The notes: generated by a model not told the origin, from the sequence alone. A stretch of 6,710 nucleotides of DNA from Acidobacteriota bacterium (GCA_021789565.1 JAJYJL010000462.1:1-6710); one strand, 5' to 3'; shown: positions 1 through 6,471, counted from the stretch's first letter. Translations and numbers: made by a program.

Positions 1-1644
1 GCTGACCTGGTAGCCCCAAGGCGGGACGGGATAAGGCACCATTTGGCTGGGAACCGGATAGGCAGAAACAGGAAAATAAGCGCCGGGAAGGCCGAACTTT
101 TCCCGGGCATAACTTTCGCACATCGGGAGCAGGTTCTGGCAAAGCTCAACGTAAGGCAGGTGCTGCTCCACATGATTGCTGGAGAAGACTCCCCAAAACA
201 CCTGCTGGCAGTTGTAGTCCAGGTGATAGTCCCCGTGCCAGGCGGTGCCGATGCTTCCGGCGCTCCAATTGCCGAAAAGGCCGGGCGCCGTCTTGCGCTG
301 GCGCAGGCAACAGGCCAGGAAGTATTGGTTGTGATACCAGATTTTCTCAAGCTCTTTGTCTTGGAATTCCACAGCGGAGCGCGACCAGAAGTTGCGCCAC
401 CGTGCTGCTGAATCGCGCTGAATTTGACTTACAGGCACGCTTGCCAGGCGTTCGACCTCTTTCTTCGCGGGGTTGAGGGTATCCAAATCATCCTGGCTAT
501 AGGCGTGGTTCTGGCTGATGATGATCCAGGGGTTCTTCTTGCCGGCCGCCGCCGCTTTCCGTTCTTTGCGTTGCAACAGGCGGTCGCGGGGAGTCGCCAC
601 CATAAGATCCATCCGGAACGGCTGGCTCCCCTGTGCCATCAGATAAACGCCGGGTGGCTTGCTGTATTGCGTGTAGCTGGTTTGCATTTCAAGCCCTGTT
701 GATCTCAGCCGTTGCTGGCTTTCCTCGAGGCCTTCGATAGACCATCTTCCCGTCAACCGGCCGCAGAGGGAAAAATTCCGGTCCTTATCCGATTGGGGCG
801 GGTCCGGAACCTCATCCGTCGGGCCGATCGCGGGGAAATGTTGGAAGCAGGAAAATTCCGCAGCGTCGCGTTCCGATCTCCCGTCGATGTGCGGCGCAGG
901 GAGGGTTGCAAAGTGTTCCTCCGGCTGTCCAGCGCCAATCGGAGAACCGGCGCTCCGGTCAAGCTCCGGATAGTAACAGACGGAATAGAACGGCACGCGG
1001 CCATCTGCCGAAACGGAAACCAGACCGGTGGTCCAATCCACAAAAGCGCTCACCGTGACGGCACGCGGCTCTTTGCCGAACTCATGGATTGCGAGCTCAA
1101 GCGTGTAGAGTCCATTCGAAGGGTCGAGCGTCTGCTTGCCCGCGTGAACCCAGCGAGGGTCCCAATGGATCCAGACGGTTCCGCACGGCCAGGGCCGCGG
1201 CCAAGGCTTGCTGTATGAAGACGCCACTTTTTCCGTGTAGGCGCGAAAAAAATCGATATGGTATTCGAGATCAACCATGTCGGGCTTTCCCATCCGCTTG
1301 GCTTCATCGCCGGCGCGCTTCCAGAGCTTCAGCAATTCATCAAAGGTGAGAACGTAGCGGGCGATATCTTCGCTGACTCGGATATCCCAGCAATCGCTCT
1401 TGCCCACGTGAATCCCCAGCGCGTCAGGCCGCACTTCCGCGCAGACTCCCACATCCCCGTTCCCGAGAAGCATGCCCTCAAAAAAATTGGGCCCGGGAAC
1501 GTCGCGGACCATCAAATGCCTCTGGGCAATCTCATCGGCGTGCAGTTCGCGGTCCTCTGCGGAAGCCAGAGCCGGTTTCGGCAGCCATCCGGCCATGCCG
1601 GCGATGGCCGAGGTCTCAATGAATTTTCGGCGTGTCGTCTTCAC
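1..1644 (-). CDS. Tat-exported GH95-like (DUF5703 / six-hairpin) glycoside hydrolase, C-terminus beyond left edge
   Basis: The minus strand is open without a stop from a GTG at 1644-1642 to the window edge (548 codons seen), so the C-terminal part is missing. The start is supported by a GAGAGGAG ribosome site 6 nt upstream and by the twin-arginine signal that follows it: RRKFIE at residues 5-10, a short hydrophobic stretch, and a likely cleavage near ALASA (25-29). The mature N-terminus has LLGNGDVG (59-66) and GKSDCWD (81-87), the pattern of DUF5703/GH95-type N-terminal beta domains. WHGDYHLDYNCQQVFW (469-484) marks the beginning of the alpha/alpha-barrel catalytic domain of the six-hairpin glycosidase clan. 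By family knowledge such enzymes cleave fucosidic, galactosidic or related bonds in plant or microbial glycans; the exact specificity is unknown here. Its general acid residues probably lie partly in the missing part. It is the downstream gene of a minus-strand pair with the dehydrogenase small subunit. Fold and export are fairly sure; substrate is not. Confidence 0.85.
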   Translation of the reverse strand, partial: MKTTRRKFIETSAIAGMAGWLPKPALASAEDRELHADEIAQRHLMVRDVPGPNFFEGMLLGNGDVGVCAEVRPDALGIHVGKSDCWDIRVSEDIARYVLTFDELLKLWKRAGDEAKRMGKPDMVDLEYHIDFFRAYTEKVASSYSKPWPRPWPCGTVWIHWDPRWVHAGKQTLDPSNGLYTLELAIHEFGKEPRAVTVSAFVDWTTGLVSVSADGRVPFYSVCYYPELDRSAGSPIGAGQPEEHFATLPAPHIDGRSERDAAEFSCFQHFPAIGPTDEVPDPPQSDKDRNFSLCGRLTGRWSIEGLEESQQRLRSTGLEMQTSYTQYSKPPGVYLMAQGSQPFRMDLMVATPRDRLLQRKERKAAAAGKKNPWIIISQNHAYSQDDLDTLNPAKKEVERLASVPVSQIQRDSAARWRNFWSRSAVEFQDKELEKIWYHNQYFLACCLRQRKTAPGLFGNWSAGSIGTAWHGDYHLDYNCQQVFWGVFSSNHVEQHLPYVELCQNLLPMCESYAREKFGLPGAYFPVSAYPVPSQMVPYPVPPWGYQVS

Positions 1645-1650
1645 GGAATT

Positions 1651-1658
1651 CTCCTCTC
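1651..1658 (-). promoter_or_regulatory. Ribosome binding site of the GH95-like gene
   Basis: Read on the minus strand this is GAGAGGAG, 6 nt before the GTG at 1644. It decides the start: there is no ATG before the twin-arginine motif, and the next in-frame ATG (residue 17) would remove that motif. Confidence 0.75.
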
Positions 1659-1720
1659 CCGGTGGATTGCGATAAGCTCTCGAGTCCTACCGTCGCCAGC
1701 GTATAACGTAAACCAGGGAT

Positions 1721-1746
1721 GCAAAAGGGATCGGGCAGCAAGCCCG
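1721..1746 (-). terminator. Weak terminator-like hairpin between the small-subunit gene and the hydrolase gene
   Basis: On the minus strand CGGGC-TTGCT-GCCCG (1746 to 1732) forms a 5-bp GC stem with a 5-nt loop, followed by ATCCC and a TTTT run (1726-1723). It lies about 105 nt after the stop of the upstream gene and about 80 nt before the GTG of the hydrolase. The stem is short and the T run is displaced, so it may only attenuate or do nothing. If real, the hydrolase needs its own promoter; I see no convincing -35/-10 pair between it and the GTG. The rest of the 1645-1851 gap shows nothing I can name. Confidence 0.22.
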
Positions 1747-1851
1747 TCATGCTTTGAGGACTCCTGACGGCCGCTTATAAGGAAGGCTCCGTCGCGCTTG
1801 CAGCAAAAACTCGGAAGCCTGCGCGAAGATGCCGGATCAAGCTACGATTCA

Positions 1852-2514
1852 TTACTGATGCCCGCCGGATTCCTGGCATCCGGGAAAACTCGCGAAGACA
1901 ACTTGGCCGGTCCAGCCGAGGTCTTTCATTCCCACTTCCGATGAGTAATAGGCGTCGGCAATCCAGCCCTTGAGATTCTCAAAATGGTCGCGCACGGTGG
2001 CCTGGCCCGTCGCCTGATCCCCCGCTTCGCCTTCGGAGGTTCCGGGGTTTTCAGTTGAAGCATCCGTAAGGATTTGGTTCTGTTCGTTTTCGGTAAGGTT
2101 TATGAACGGGCGTGAGAATTGCCGCAGGGCCTTCGTTTCAAAGGCGGCGAGCGCGTCGAAAAACTCCCGCTGAACTTCAAGAGAGTCCACGGAAACTAAA
2201 AGGTCCACAAAGCGGTTGACGTGGGCGTCACTCGATCCAGGAATGATTCGCTCTGCAAGGACCGTGAGCGTTTCGTTCTGATGCGGGTCAAGGAGCGCGG
2301 GGGTCCAATTTGCCGCCGCAGCTCTTCCATTCGTTTCCGCCATCGCGGCCGAGTCCGCAAGATGTCCGGCAACAGGATGCGCGGCGGCCGCAGCCGGCAG
2401 CGCCATTCCCGCTCCCGCGCCGAGCACGAGCCGGCGGACCATCTCGCGCCTGTCTATTTTGCCCGCCGGAACCTGGGAACCGTTCTCGGCTGCTAGATCA
2501 GAACTCGTTTTCAT
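1852..2514 (-). CDS. Gluconate 2-dehydrogenase subunit 3 family protein, Tat signal (small subunit of a GMC dehydrogenase)
   Basis: A 220-aa protein of the Gluconate_2-dh3 family. I chose the ATG at 2514 because AAAGGCGG lies 7 nt upstream. A GTG at 2586 in the same frame would add 24 residues but has no ribosome site and would bury the signal peptide. The N-terminus has DRREMVRRLVLG (21-32) followed by an Ala/Gly-rich hydrophobic stretch (33-45), a twin-arginine signal. After an Ala-rich linker comes the family core: ETLTVLAERIIPG (81-93), a helical middle containing FFDALAAFE, and the C-terminal signature DLGWTG (198-203) with FPGC (210-213). In known complexes this subunit has no catalytic centre; it chaperones and exports the FAD subunit, which lacks its own signal. 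The partner here is most likely the divergent GMC gene at 2758. The cytochrome c subunit often found with such complexes is not in the window. Confidence 0.88.
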   Translation of the reverse strand: MKTSSDLAAENGSQVPAGKIDRREMVRRLVLGAGAGMALPAAAAAHPVAGHLADSAAMAETNGRAAAANWTPALLDPHQNETLTVLAERIIPGSSDAHVNRFVDLLVSVDSLEVQREFFDALAAFETKALRQFSRPFINLTENEQNQILTDASTENPGTSEGEAGDQATGQATVRDHFENLKGWIADAYYSSEVGMKDLGWTGQVVFASFPGCQESGGHQ

Positions 2515-2521
2515 ACCCCAT

Positions 2522-2529
2522 CCGCCTTT
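2522..2529 (-). promoter_or_regulatory. Ribosome binding site deciding the small-subunit start
   Basis: Minus-strand AAAGGCGG with a 7-nt spacer to the ATG at 2514. The alternative GTG at 2586 has no comparable motif, so the shorter protein with the properly placed Tat signal is preferred. Confidence 0.65.
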
Positions 2530-2615
2530 GATGAATTCAAGTTTGCGCCCTTGAAAAACGCATTGAACATTCTCCCAGTCAAGCACCCGATGCTACCACT
2601 CTAGAGACCTCAGCA

Positions 2616-2670
2616 CAACCCATCTTGATAAAGTTTCCAGCCGCGCAAGGATGGGCGCAAGGATGGGTTG
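2616..2670. repeat. Tandem 12-bp direct repeat plus an inverted third copy, operator-like
   Basis: GCGCAAGGATGG occurs twice head to tail at 2643-2654 and 2655-2666. The second copy continues as GTTG, so CAAGGATGGGTTG (2658-2670) is an imperfect inverted match, one base bulged, to CAACCCATCTTG (2616-2627). The core AAG(G)ATGGG is thus present three times within 55 bp. The right copy overlaps the -35 box of the predicted GMC promoter. The placement suits a regulator-binding region serving the divergent genes; a 30-nt-loop stem-loop in RNA is less likely because the predicted plus-strand transcript starts downstream of it. Confidence 0.5.
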
Positions 2671-2696
2671 ACGTTTACATCGAGGGTTGTTAGCAT
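2668..2696 (+). promoter_or_regulatory. Predicted sigma70-type promoter of the GMC oxidoreductase gene
   Basis: TTGACG (2668-2673), a 17-nt spacer, and TAGCAT (2691-2696) give a good -35 and a fair -10. Transcription would start near 2703, leaving a leader of about 55 nt. The -35 touches the repeat cluster to its left. No equally good promoter is visible for the divergent small-subunit gene. Confidence 0.5.
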
Positions 2697-2743
2697 CACT
2701 GCGATATTGCTGTCATACGAAGTCCGATTTCATGGTCTTTATT

Positions 2744-2752
2744 AAGGGAGGT
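2744..2752 (+). promoter_or_regulatory. Ribosome binding site of the GMC gene (GTG start)
   Basis: AAGGGAGGT ends 5 nt before the GTG at 2758. The strong site supports this non-ATG start, which places the FAD-binding GxGxxG loop at residues 15-20, as usual for the family. Confidence 0.75.
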
Positions 2753-2757
2753 TTGTA

Positions 2758-4443
2758 GTGGCCGACCAGTCCAAACAGGTTTTTGACGCGGTTGTGGTGG
2801 GTTCGGGAGCATCAGGAGGCTGGGCCTGCAAACGGCTTGCGGAAGCAGGTCTGAAGGTCGCGCTTGTCGACGCGGGCCGCCAGCAGTCGGACAACAACTT
2901 CACCGAGCACGTTCCGAAATTCAAACTGAAATACCGCGACATGGCCCCGGAAGTCATCCGCAAGACTCGCCCCGTGCAGAAAGACTGCTACGCCTGCATG
3001 GAATACAACTACAGCTGGTTCTGCAACGACCTCGACGAGCCTTACGCGACGGCCAAGGACATGCCCTTCAGTTGGCAGGGGCGCTTGCGCGTGACGGGCG
3101 GCCGGACAAACGTTTGGGGGCGGCAGTCTTACCGGCTGAGCGACCTGGATTTCAAGGGCGCTTCCCACGACGGCTACGGCCATGACTGGCCCCTCAGCTA
3201 CAAAGACTTGGCGCCTTACTACGACATCGTTGAAGAGTATGTGGGTATTACGGGCATTCCCGAGGGCATCTACGAGCTTCCGGATGGAAGGTTCCAGCCG
3301 CCTATGGGCCTGACCTGCGCGGAGCAACTGTTCCGAAAGAGCGTGAAAGAAAAAATAGGATGGACGGTAACGCTGGGCCGCTCCGCCAACATCACCCGGC
3401 CTACGAACGGCCGTGCGCCGTGTCATTATTGCGGCCCTTGCGAGCGCGGCTGCATTACGCATTCCTATTTCAATTCCTTTTTCACCACGGTCGCGGACGC
3501 CATGAAGTCGGGGAATTGCACCCATATTCCCAACGCCATGGTTTACAAAGTTCTGATGAACACGGACCGGAATAAGGCCAAGGGAGTGCTCTACATTGAC
3601 CGGAACACCCGGGAGCCGAAGGAAGTGCGCGGACGAACCGTGATTTTGTGCGCCCAGTCCTCAGAATCCGTGCGAATCCTTTTCAACTCCGCCAACCGGC
3701 AGTACCCGAACGGCCTTGCGAACTCGAGCGGCGTGCTGGGCCATTATCTGATGGACCACATCATGGGAGGCGGCGCCCAAGGAGAGCTTCCGCAGCTGGG
3801 CGGACAGCCCAACATCAACGGGCCGCATCGCCCGGACGGCATCTATGTCATCCGCTTTCGCAACACGCACAACGGCCCGCGCGACAAAAACTTCCTTCGC
3901 GGTTACGGGTTTCAAGGGGGTGGGGGCGTCGGGTTCAATATGGACGCTCCCGGTTTTGGCGAAGCTTTCAAGAAGGCCGTGCACGAGCCGGTTGTGCATG
4001 TGGGCCTGGGAGGTTTCGGGGAATGCCTGGCGCGCTGGGAAAACTACGTGGAAATCGATCCCAATGTTGTGGATACTTACGGCATCCCCAGCCTTAAATT
4101 CCATATGAAGTACGGAGCAAACGAATTCGCCATGGTCAAAGATATGGCGGAGTCGGCCGGTGAAATGCTGGAGGCTGCAGGAGCCAAGAACATCCAAACT
4201 CACGCCAAACCTTCAACCCCGGGATGGGCCATCCATGAGGTTGGAACCGCCAGGATGGGAGATGACCCCAAAGGTTCCGTGCTCAACCAGTTCCAGCAAA
4301 CTCACGACGTCAAGAACCTCTTTGTCATGGATGGAGCCGGGTTCACATCCACCGCTTGCCAGAACCCTACGCTAACAATCATGACTCTCTGCGTTCGGTC
4401 CTGCGACCACCTGATGCAGGAAATGAAAAGAGGAAACATCTAG
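2758..4443 (+). CDS. GMC-family FAD-dependent oxidoreductase (gluconate/sugar dehydrogenase-type large subunit)
   Basis: A complete 561-aa flavoprotein. The N-terminal Rossmann motif is GSGASG (15-20), with VDAG (37-40) closing the second strand; Asp38 stands where many GMC enzymes have Glu for the FAD ribose. GGRTNVWG (114-121) is the second FAD-contact signature. A cysteine cluster, C-x2-C-x2-C-x3-C at 222, 225, 228 and 232, fits the dehydrogenase branch of the family and could hold an iron-sulfur centre (inference). The C-terminal catalytic motifs are HEVGTARMG (His493) and CQNPTLTI (Asn536), the His/Asn pair of GMC enzymes. Family members oxidise sugar or polyol hydroxyls and pass electrons to a cytochrome or quinone rather than to oxygen. 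There is no signal peptide; export would depend on the Tat-tagged subunit 3 encoded divergently. Length and motifs are intact. The substrate is unknown. Confidence 0.92.
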   Translation: MADQSKQVFDAVVVGSGASGGWACKRLAEAGLKVALVDAGRQQSDNNFTEHVPKFKLKYRDMAPEVIRKTRPVQKDCYACMEYNYSWFCNDLDEPYATAKDMPFSWQGRLRVTGGRTNVWGRQSYRLSDLDFKGASHDGYGHDWPLSYKDLAPYYDIVEEYVGITGIPEGIYELPDGRFQPPMGLTCAEQLFRKSVKEKIGWTVTLGRSANITRPTNGRAPCHYCGPCERGCITHSYFNSFFTTVADAMKSGNCTHIPNAMVYKVLMNTDRNKAKGVLYIDRNTREPKEVRGRTVILCAQSSESVRILFNSANRQYPNGLANSSGVLGHYLMDHIMGGGAQGELPQLGGQPNINGPHRPDGIYVIRFRNTHNGPRDKNFLRGYGFQGGGGVGFNMDAPGFGEAFKKAVHEPVVHVGLGGFGECLARWENYVEIDPNVVDTYGIPSLKFHMKYGANEFAMVKDMAESAGEMLEAAGAKNIQTHAKPSTPGWAIHEVGTARMGDDPKGSVLNQFQQTHDVKNLFVMDGAGFTSTACQNPTLTIMTLCVRSCDHLMQEMKRGNI

Positions 4444-4502
4444 CGAGCGGCGCAGGAACAGGCCCCGGGACACGGCTCGCCAGGGCTGCATTCTAAGTGA
4501 GA

Positions 4503-5210
4503 TTAATACTTGCGGAGGACGCCGATTACGCGTCCCTGGATTCTCACATCTGCTGCTGGAAGAATAATGGGGTCCATCTGCGCGTTGGCGGGTTGCAGGC
4601 GGACCTGTTCCCTCCCTTCAAGAAAGAAGCGCTTTAACGTAGCGTCGCTCCCTCCAACCAGCGCTACGACAATCTCTCCATTTTGCGCTGTTTCAGCCGA
4701 CTCCACTAAAATGTAGTCGCCGTCGCAGATGTGGTCTTCCACCATCGAATCGCCTTTGACGCACAGGACATAAATCCTGCCCTTGCCACTGGTAAAATCA
4801 CCCAGCGAAAAACTTTCCGGCTGCGGGATGGCTTCGACCGGCTGGCCGGCGGCAATGCGCCCCAGCAAAGGGAATTCCAGGTGGACAAAGGATTGCGGCA
4901 AGCCGGAATCAGAGGACGCATGCGCCGGGTGCGGACCGCCGGCTGACGATCGTGTCGGCCGCAATCGAACCCGGCTCTTCTCAAACGGCACAGACCCAGG
5001 AACAGCAATGACCTCCACCGAGCGGCTTTGATTGTAGCGGCGCTGGATGAACCCTTTCCTCTCAAGAACCTGCAGGTGCTTGTGGACGGTGGCAAGCGAT
5101 GAGAGCCGGAGGCCTTTCGCCATCTCCTCAAAGCTCGGGGAGTATCCGTTGCGGTTGATAAAATGGATCAGGAAATCCAGAACCTCTTTTTGGCGTCGTG
5201 TCAGCGCCAT
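4503..5210 (-). CDS. lexA: LexA repressor (SOS response regulator, self-cleaving)
   Basis: A 235-aa LexA. Residues 1-68 form the winged helix-turn-helix DNA-binding domain (SPSFEEMAKGL at 24-34, recognition helix around LSSLATVHKHLQVLERKG at 36-53), more like B. subtilis LexA than E. coli LexA. The C-terminal S24-type peptidase domain starts near 112. The self-cleavage bond is Ala121-Gly122 in GRIAAGQP, the catalytic serine is Ser155 in GDSM, and the lysine is Lys193 in ATLKRF, so RecA-stimulated autocleavage should work. The linker (about 70-111) is long and rich in Arg, Pro, Ser and His; the protein is some 30 residues longer than typical LexA and cleavage falls well beyond the usual position near 84-95. 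The ATG at 5210 has GGGAGG 6 nt upstream. It converges with the GMC gene across a 59-nt gap and diverges from thiL. A promoter and a palindrome upstream suggest autoregulation. Confidence 0.96.
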   Translation of the reverse strand: MALTRRQKEVLDFLIHFINRNGYSPSFEEMAKGLRLSSLATVHKHLQVLERKGFIQRRYNQSRSVEVIAVPGSVPFEKSRVRLRPTRSSAGGPHPAHASSDSGLPQSFVHLEFPLLGRIAAGQPVEAIPQPESFSLGDFTSGKGRIYVLCVKGDSMVEDHICDGDYILVESAETAQNGEIVVALVGGSDATLKRFFLEGREQVRLQPANAQMDPIILPAADVRIQGRVIGVLRKY

Positions 5211-5216
5211 GGTTCG

Positions 5217-5222
5217 CCTCCC
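5217..5222 (-). promoter_or_regulatory. Ribosome binding site of lexA
   Basis: Minus-strand GGGAGG with a 6-nt spacer to the ATG at 5210; it confirms the start given by family alignment. Confidence 0.75.
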
Positions 5223-5240
5223 GCTGCTAGTTCATTACAC

Positions 5241-5260
5241 CTTCCAGGCTATTCTGGAAG
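5241..5260. promoter_or_regulatory. Candidate LexA operator: perfect 7-bp inverted repeat
   Basis: CTTCCAG (5241-5247) and CTGGAAG (5254-5260) are exact reverse complements separated by 6 bp. On the minus strand the palindrome begins 9 nt after the -10 box, covering roughly the transcription start and the first 20 transcribed bases of lexA, a typical place for an autorepressor site. The dyad matches the symmetry expected for a LexA dimer, but the sequence is not the Gram-positive GAAC-N4-GTTC or the E. coli CTGT-N8-ACAG box. Assignment to LexA is an inference from position. Confidence 0.55.
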
Positions 5261-5269
5261 TATTGCCCC

Positions 5270-5299
5270 ATTATAGGCGAATAAAAAGCGAATTGACAA
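5270..5299 (-). promoter_or_regulatory. Predicted sigma70-type promoter of lexA
   Basis: On the minus strand TTGTCA (5299-5294), an 18-nt spacer and a perfect TATAAT (5275-5270) form a strong promoter. Transcription would start near 5262, at the edge of the inverted repeat, giving a leader of about 50 nt. Confidence 0.65.
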
Positions 5300-5330
5300 G
5301 TAAAAACCTTTACAGCCTTGGGCCAGTCGC

Positions 5331-5359
5331 TTGCCGATTGAGATCCGCTAGAATATAAG
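5331..5359 (+). promoter_or_regulatory. Predicted promoter of thiL
   Basis: TTGCCG (5331-5336), a 17-nt spacer and TATAAG (5354-5359) make a plausible plus-strand promoter back to back with that of lexA. The leader to the thiL start would be about 110 nt. I see no TPP-riboswitch core in this leader. An imperfect dyad, GGAACA...TGTTTCC (about 5364-5380), lies at the expected transcription start. Confidence 0.4.
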
Positions 5360-5475
5360 GTCTGGAACAGCCTTGTTTCCGAAAACGGCATCCGTCAGCC
5401 GAGTTTAAGAAAGCCTTCATCTTTAAGAGAAATGGCTGCCATCTGTCAAATCGCCAGGGCAAGAATCAAAGCCGC

Positions 5476-6471
5476 ATGTATACTACAGTTTCGATGTTCA
5501 AAACAGAGCAGGAATTCGTCCGGTGGCTTCAAGCACTCGCTTCCCAAAAGTCTCCACGCCTCAGGCTGGGAATCGGCGATGACGCGGCGCTGGTGGCGGC
5601 GGGCCGCAATCGCGATTTCATCCTGACGACGGACCTTTCGATTGAAGGAGTTCATTTCAACCGTCGCCTGCACCCGGCTCGGGCTGTCGGACATCGGGCG
5701 CTTGCCCGCTCCTTGAGCGACATTGCGGCCATGGGCGGGGTCCCGCGTTTCGCACTGCTTTCCATCGCTTTCACTCGGGCGACCACGCGCGAATGGGTTG
5801 AGGAGTTTTTCGAGGGGCTTTTTCTGCTGGCTCGCCGTTTCCATGTTGAGGTGATCGGCGGAGACACGGCGGTGGTGCGGCGCGCGGGCATGATTGACGT
5901 GATGGTGGTTGGAGAAGTTCCGCGCGGCAAAGCTCTGCGGCGGTCAGGAGCCCGGCCAGGCGATCAAATCTTTGTCAGCGGGCGGCTGGGACGTTCGGCG
6001 CTGGGCTTGGCGATTCTGAAATCGCGCGCTAGAGGCAAAGACCGGGCGAACGGGTTTGCGGCATCACTCAAAGCGCATCTTTATCCTGAGCCGCGTATCG
6101 GGCTGGGAAATTTCCTCCAGCGCACTCGCCTGGCATCCGCGCTAATGGACATCAGCGACGGGCTCTCAACGGACCTTGCGCGGCTTTGCGAGGCGAGCGG
6201 CGTGGGAGCGGAGATCCAGGCCGAACAAATTCCGGGGCCGGGGAAACTAAATCCCGCAAAATCTCTCAAACTTGCCCTCGATGGCGGTGAGGACTATGAA
6301 TTGCTTTTTACCGTCCCGTCAAAGAAAGCATCTCAACTGCCCGAAAAGTTTCAAGGTATTGCGCTCCATTGCATCGGCCGGATCAAGCGGTCTCGAGACC
6401 TCCTTCTGGTTCGCCTGGACGGCTCCGGCACGCCTCTCGCCGCGGCAGGCTACGACCATTTCTCAAAATGA
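5476..6471 (+). CDS. thiL: Thiamine-monophosphate kinase
   Basis: A 331-aa ThiL, the cytoplasmic enzyme that phosphorylates thiamine monophosphate with ATP to the cofactor thiamine diphosphate. Its motifs are in family order: GIGDDAAL (32-39) for Mg/ATP, TTDLSIEGVHF (51-61), ARSLSDIAAMGG (77-88), IGGDT (127-131), a VSGRLGRSALGLAIL stretch in the middle, DISDGLSTDL (225-234), and GGEDYELLFTVP (270-281). The C-terminus ends in GYDHFSK, like the GYDHF of E. coli ThiL. Length is normal. The start is uncertain: neither the ATG at 5476 nor the one at 5494 (residue 7) has a clear ribosome site; both give an intact core. No other thiamine genes are in the window; it stands alone, divergent from lexA and convergent with the gene at the right edge. 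Confidence 0.95.
   Translation: MYTTVSMFKTEQEFVRWLQALASQKSPRLRLGIGDDAALVAAGRNRDFILTTDLSIEGVHFNRRLHPARAVGHRALARSLSDIAAMGGVPRFALLSIAFTRATTREWVEEFFEGLFLLARRFHVEVIGGDTAVVRRAGMIDVMVVGEVPRGKALRRSGARPGDQIFVSGRLGRSALGLAILKSRARGKDRANGFAASLKAHLYPEPRIGLGNFLQRTRLASALMDISDGLSTDLARLCEASGVGAEIQAEQIPGPGKLNPAKSLKLALDGGEDYELLFTVPSKKASQLPEKFQGIALHCIGRIKRSRDLLLVRLDGSGTPLAAAGYDHFSK

Noticed and set aside
43..1767. A series of long plus-strand open frames (122, 92, 168 and 169 aa) in one frame across the left part
   Set aside because: They lie opposite the uninterrupted minus-strand hydrolase frame, which has a Tat signal, ribosome site and family motifs. The plus-strand products show no recognisable domain and look like shadows of the codon bias.
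2515..2586. N-terminal extension of the small subunit to the GTG at 2586
   Set aside because: No ribosome site precedes that GTG, and the added 24 residues would sit ahead of the twin-arginine signal. The ATG at 2514 has a good ribosome site.
2812..3525. 237-aa minus-strand open frame inside the GMC gene
   Set aside because: It is antisense to a clearly conserved flavoprotein; the translation is low-complexity and resembles no family. The same holds for the 180-aa frame at 3661-4203.
4443..4480. GCGAGC...GCTCGC as a bidirectional terminator between the GMC gene and lexA
   Set aside because: The 6-bp stem encloses a 26-nt loop without further pairing, and no T run follows on either strand.
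5360..5475. TPP riboswitch before thiL
   Set aside because: The leader lacks the conserved CUGAGA and the second conserved pyrophosphate-binding segment of the THI element.
5432..5626. 64-aa plus-strand open frame upstream of and overlapping thiL
   Set aside because: It overlaps the conserved ThiL N-terminus in another frame, has only a poor ribosome site and resembles nothing; a leader peptide cannot be supported.
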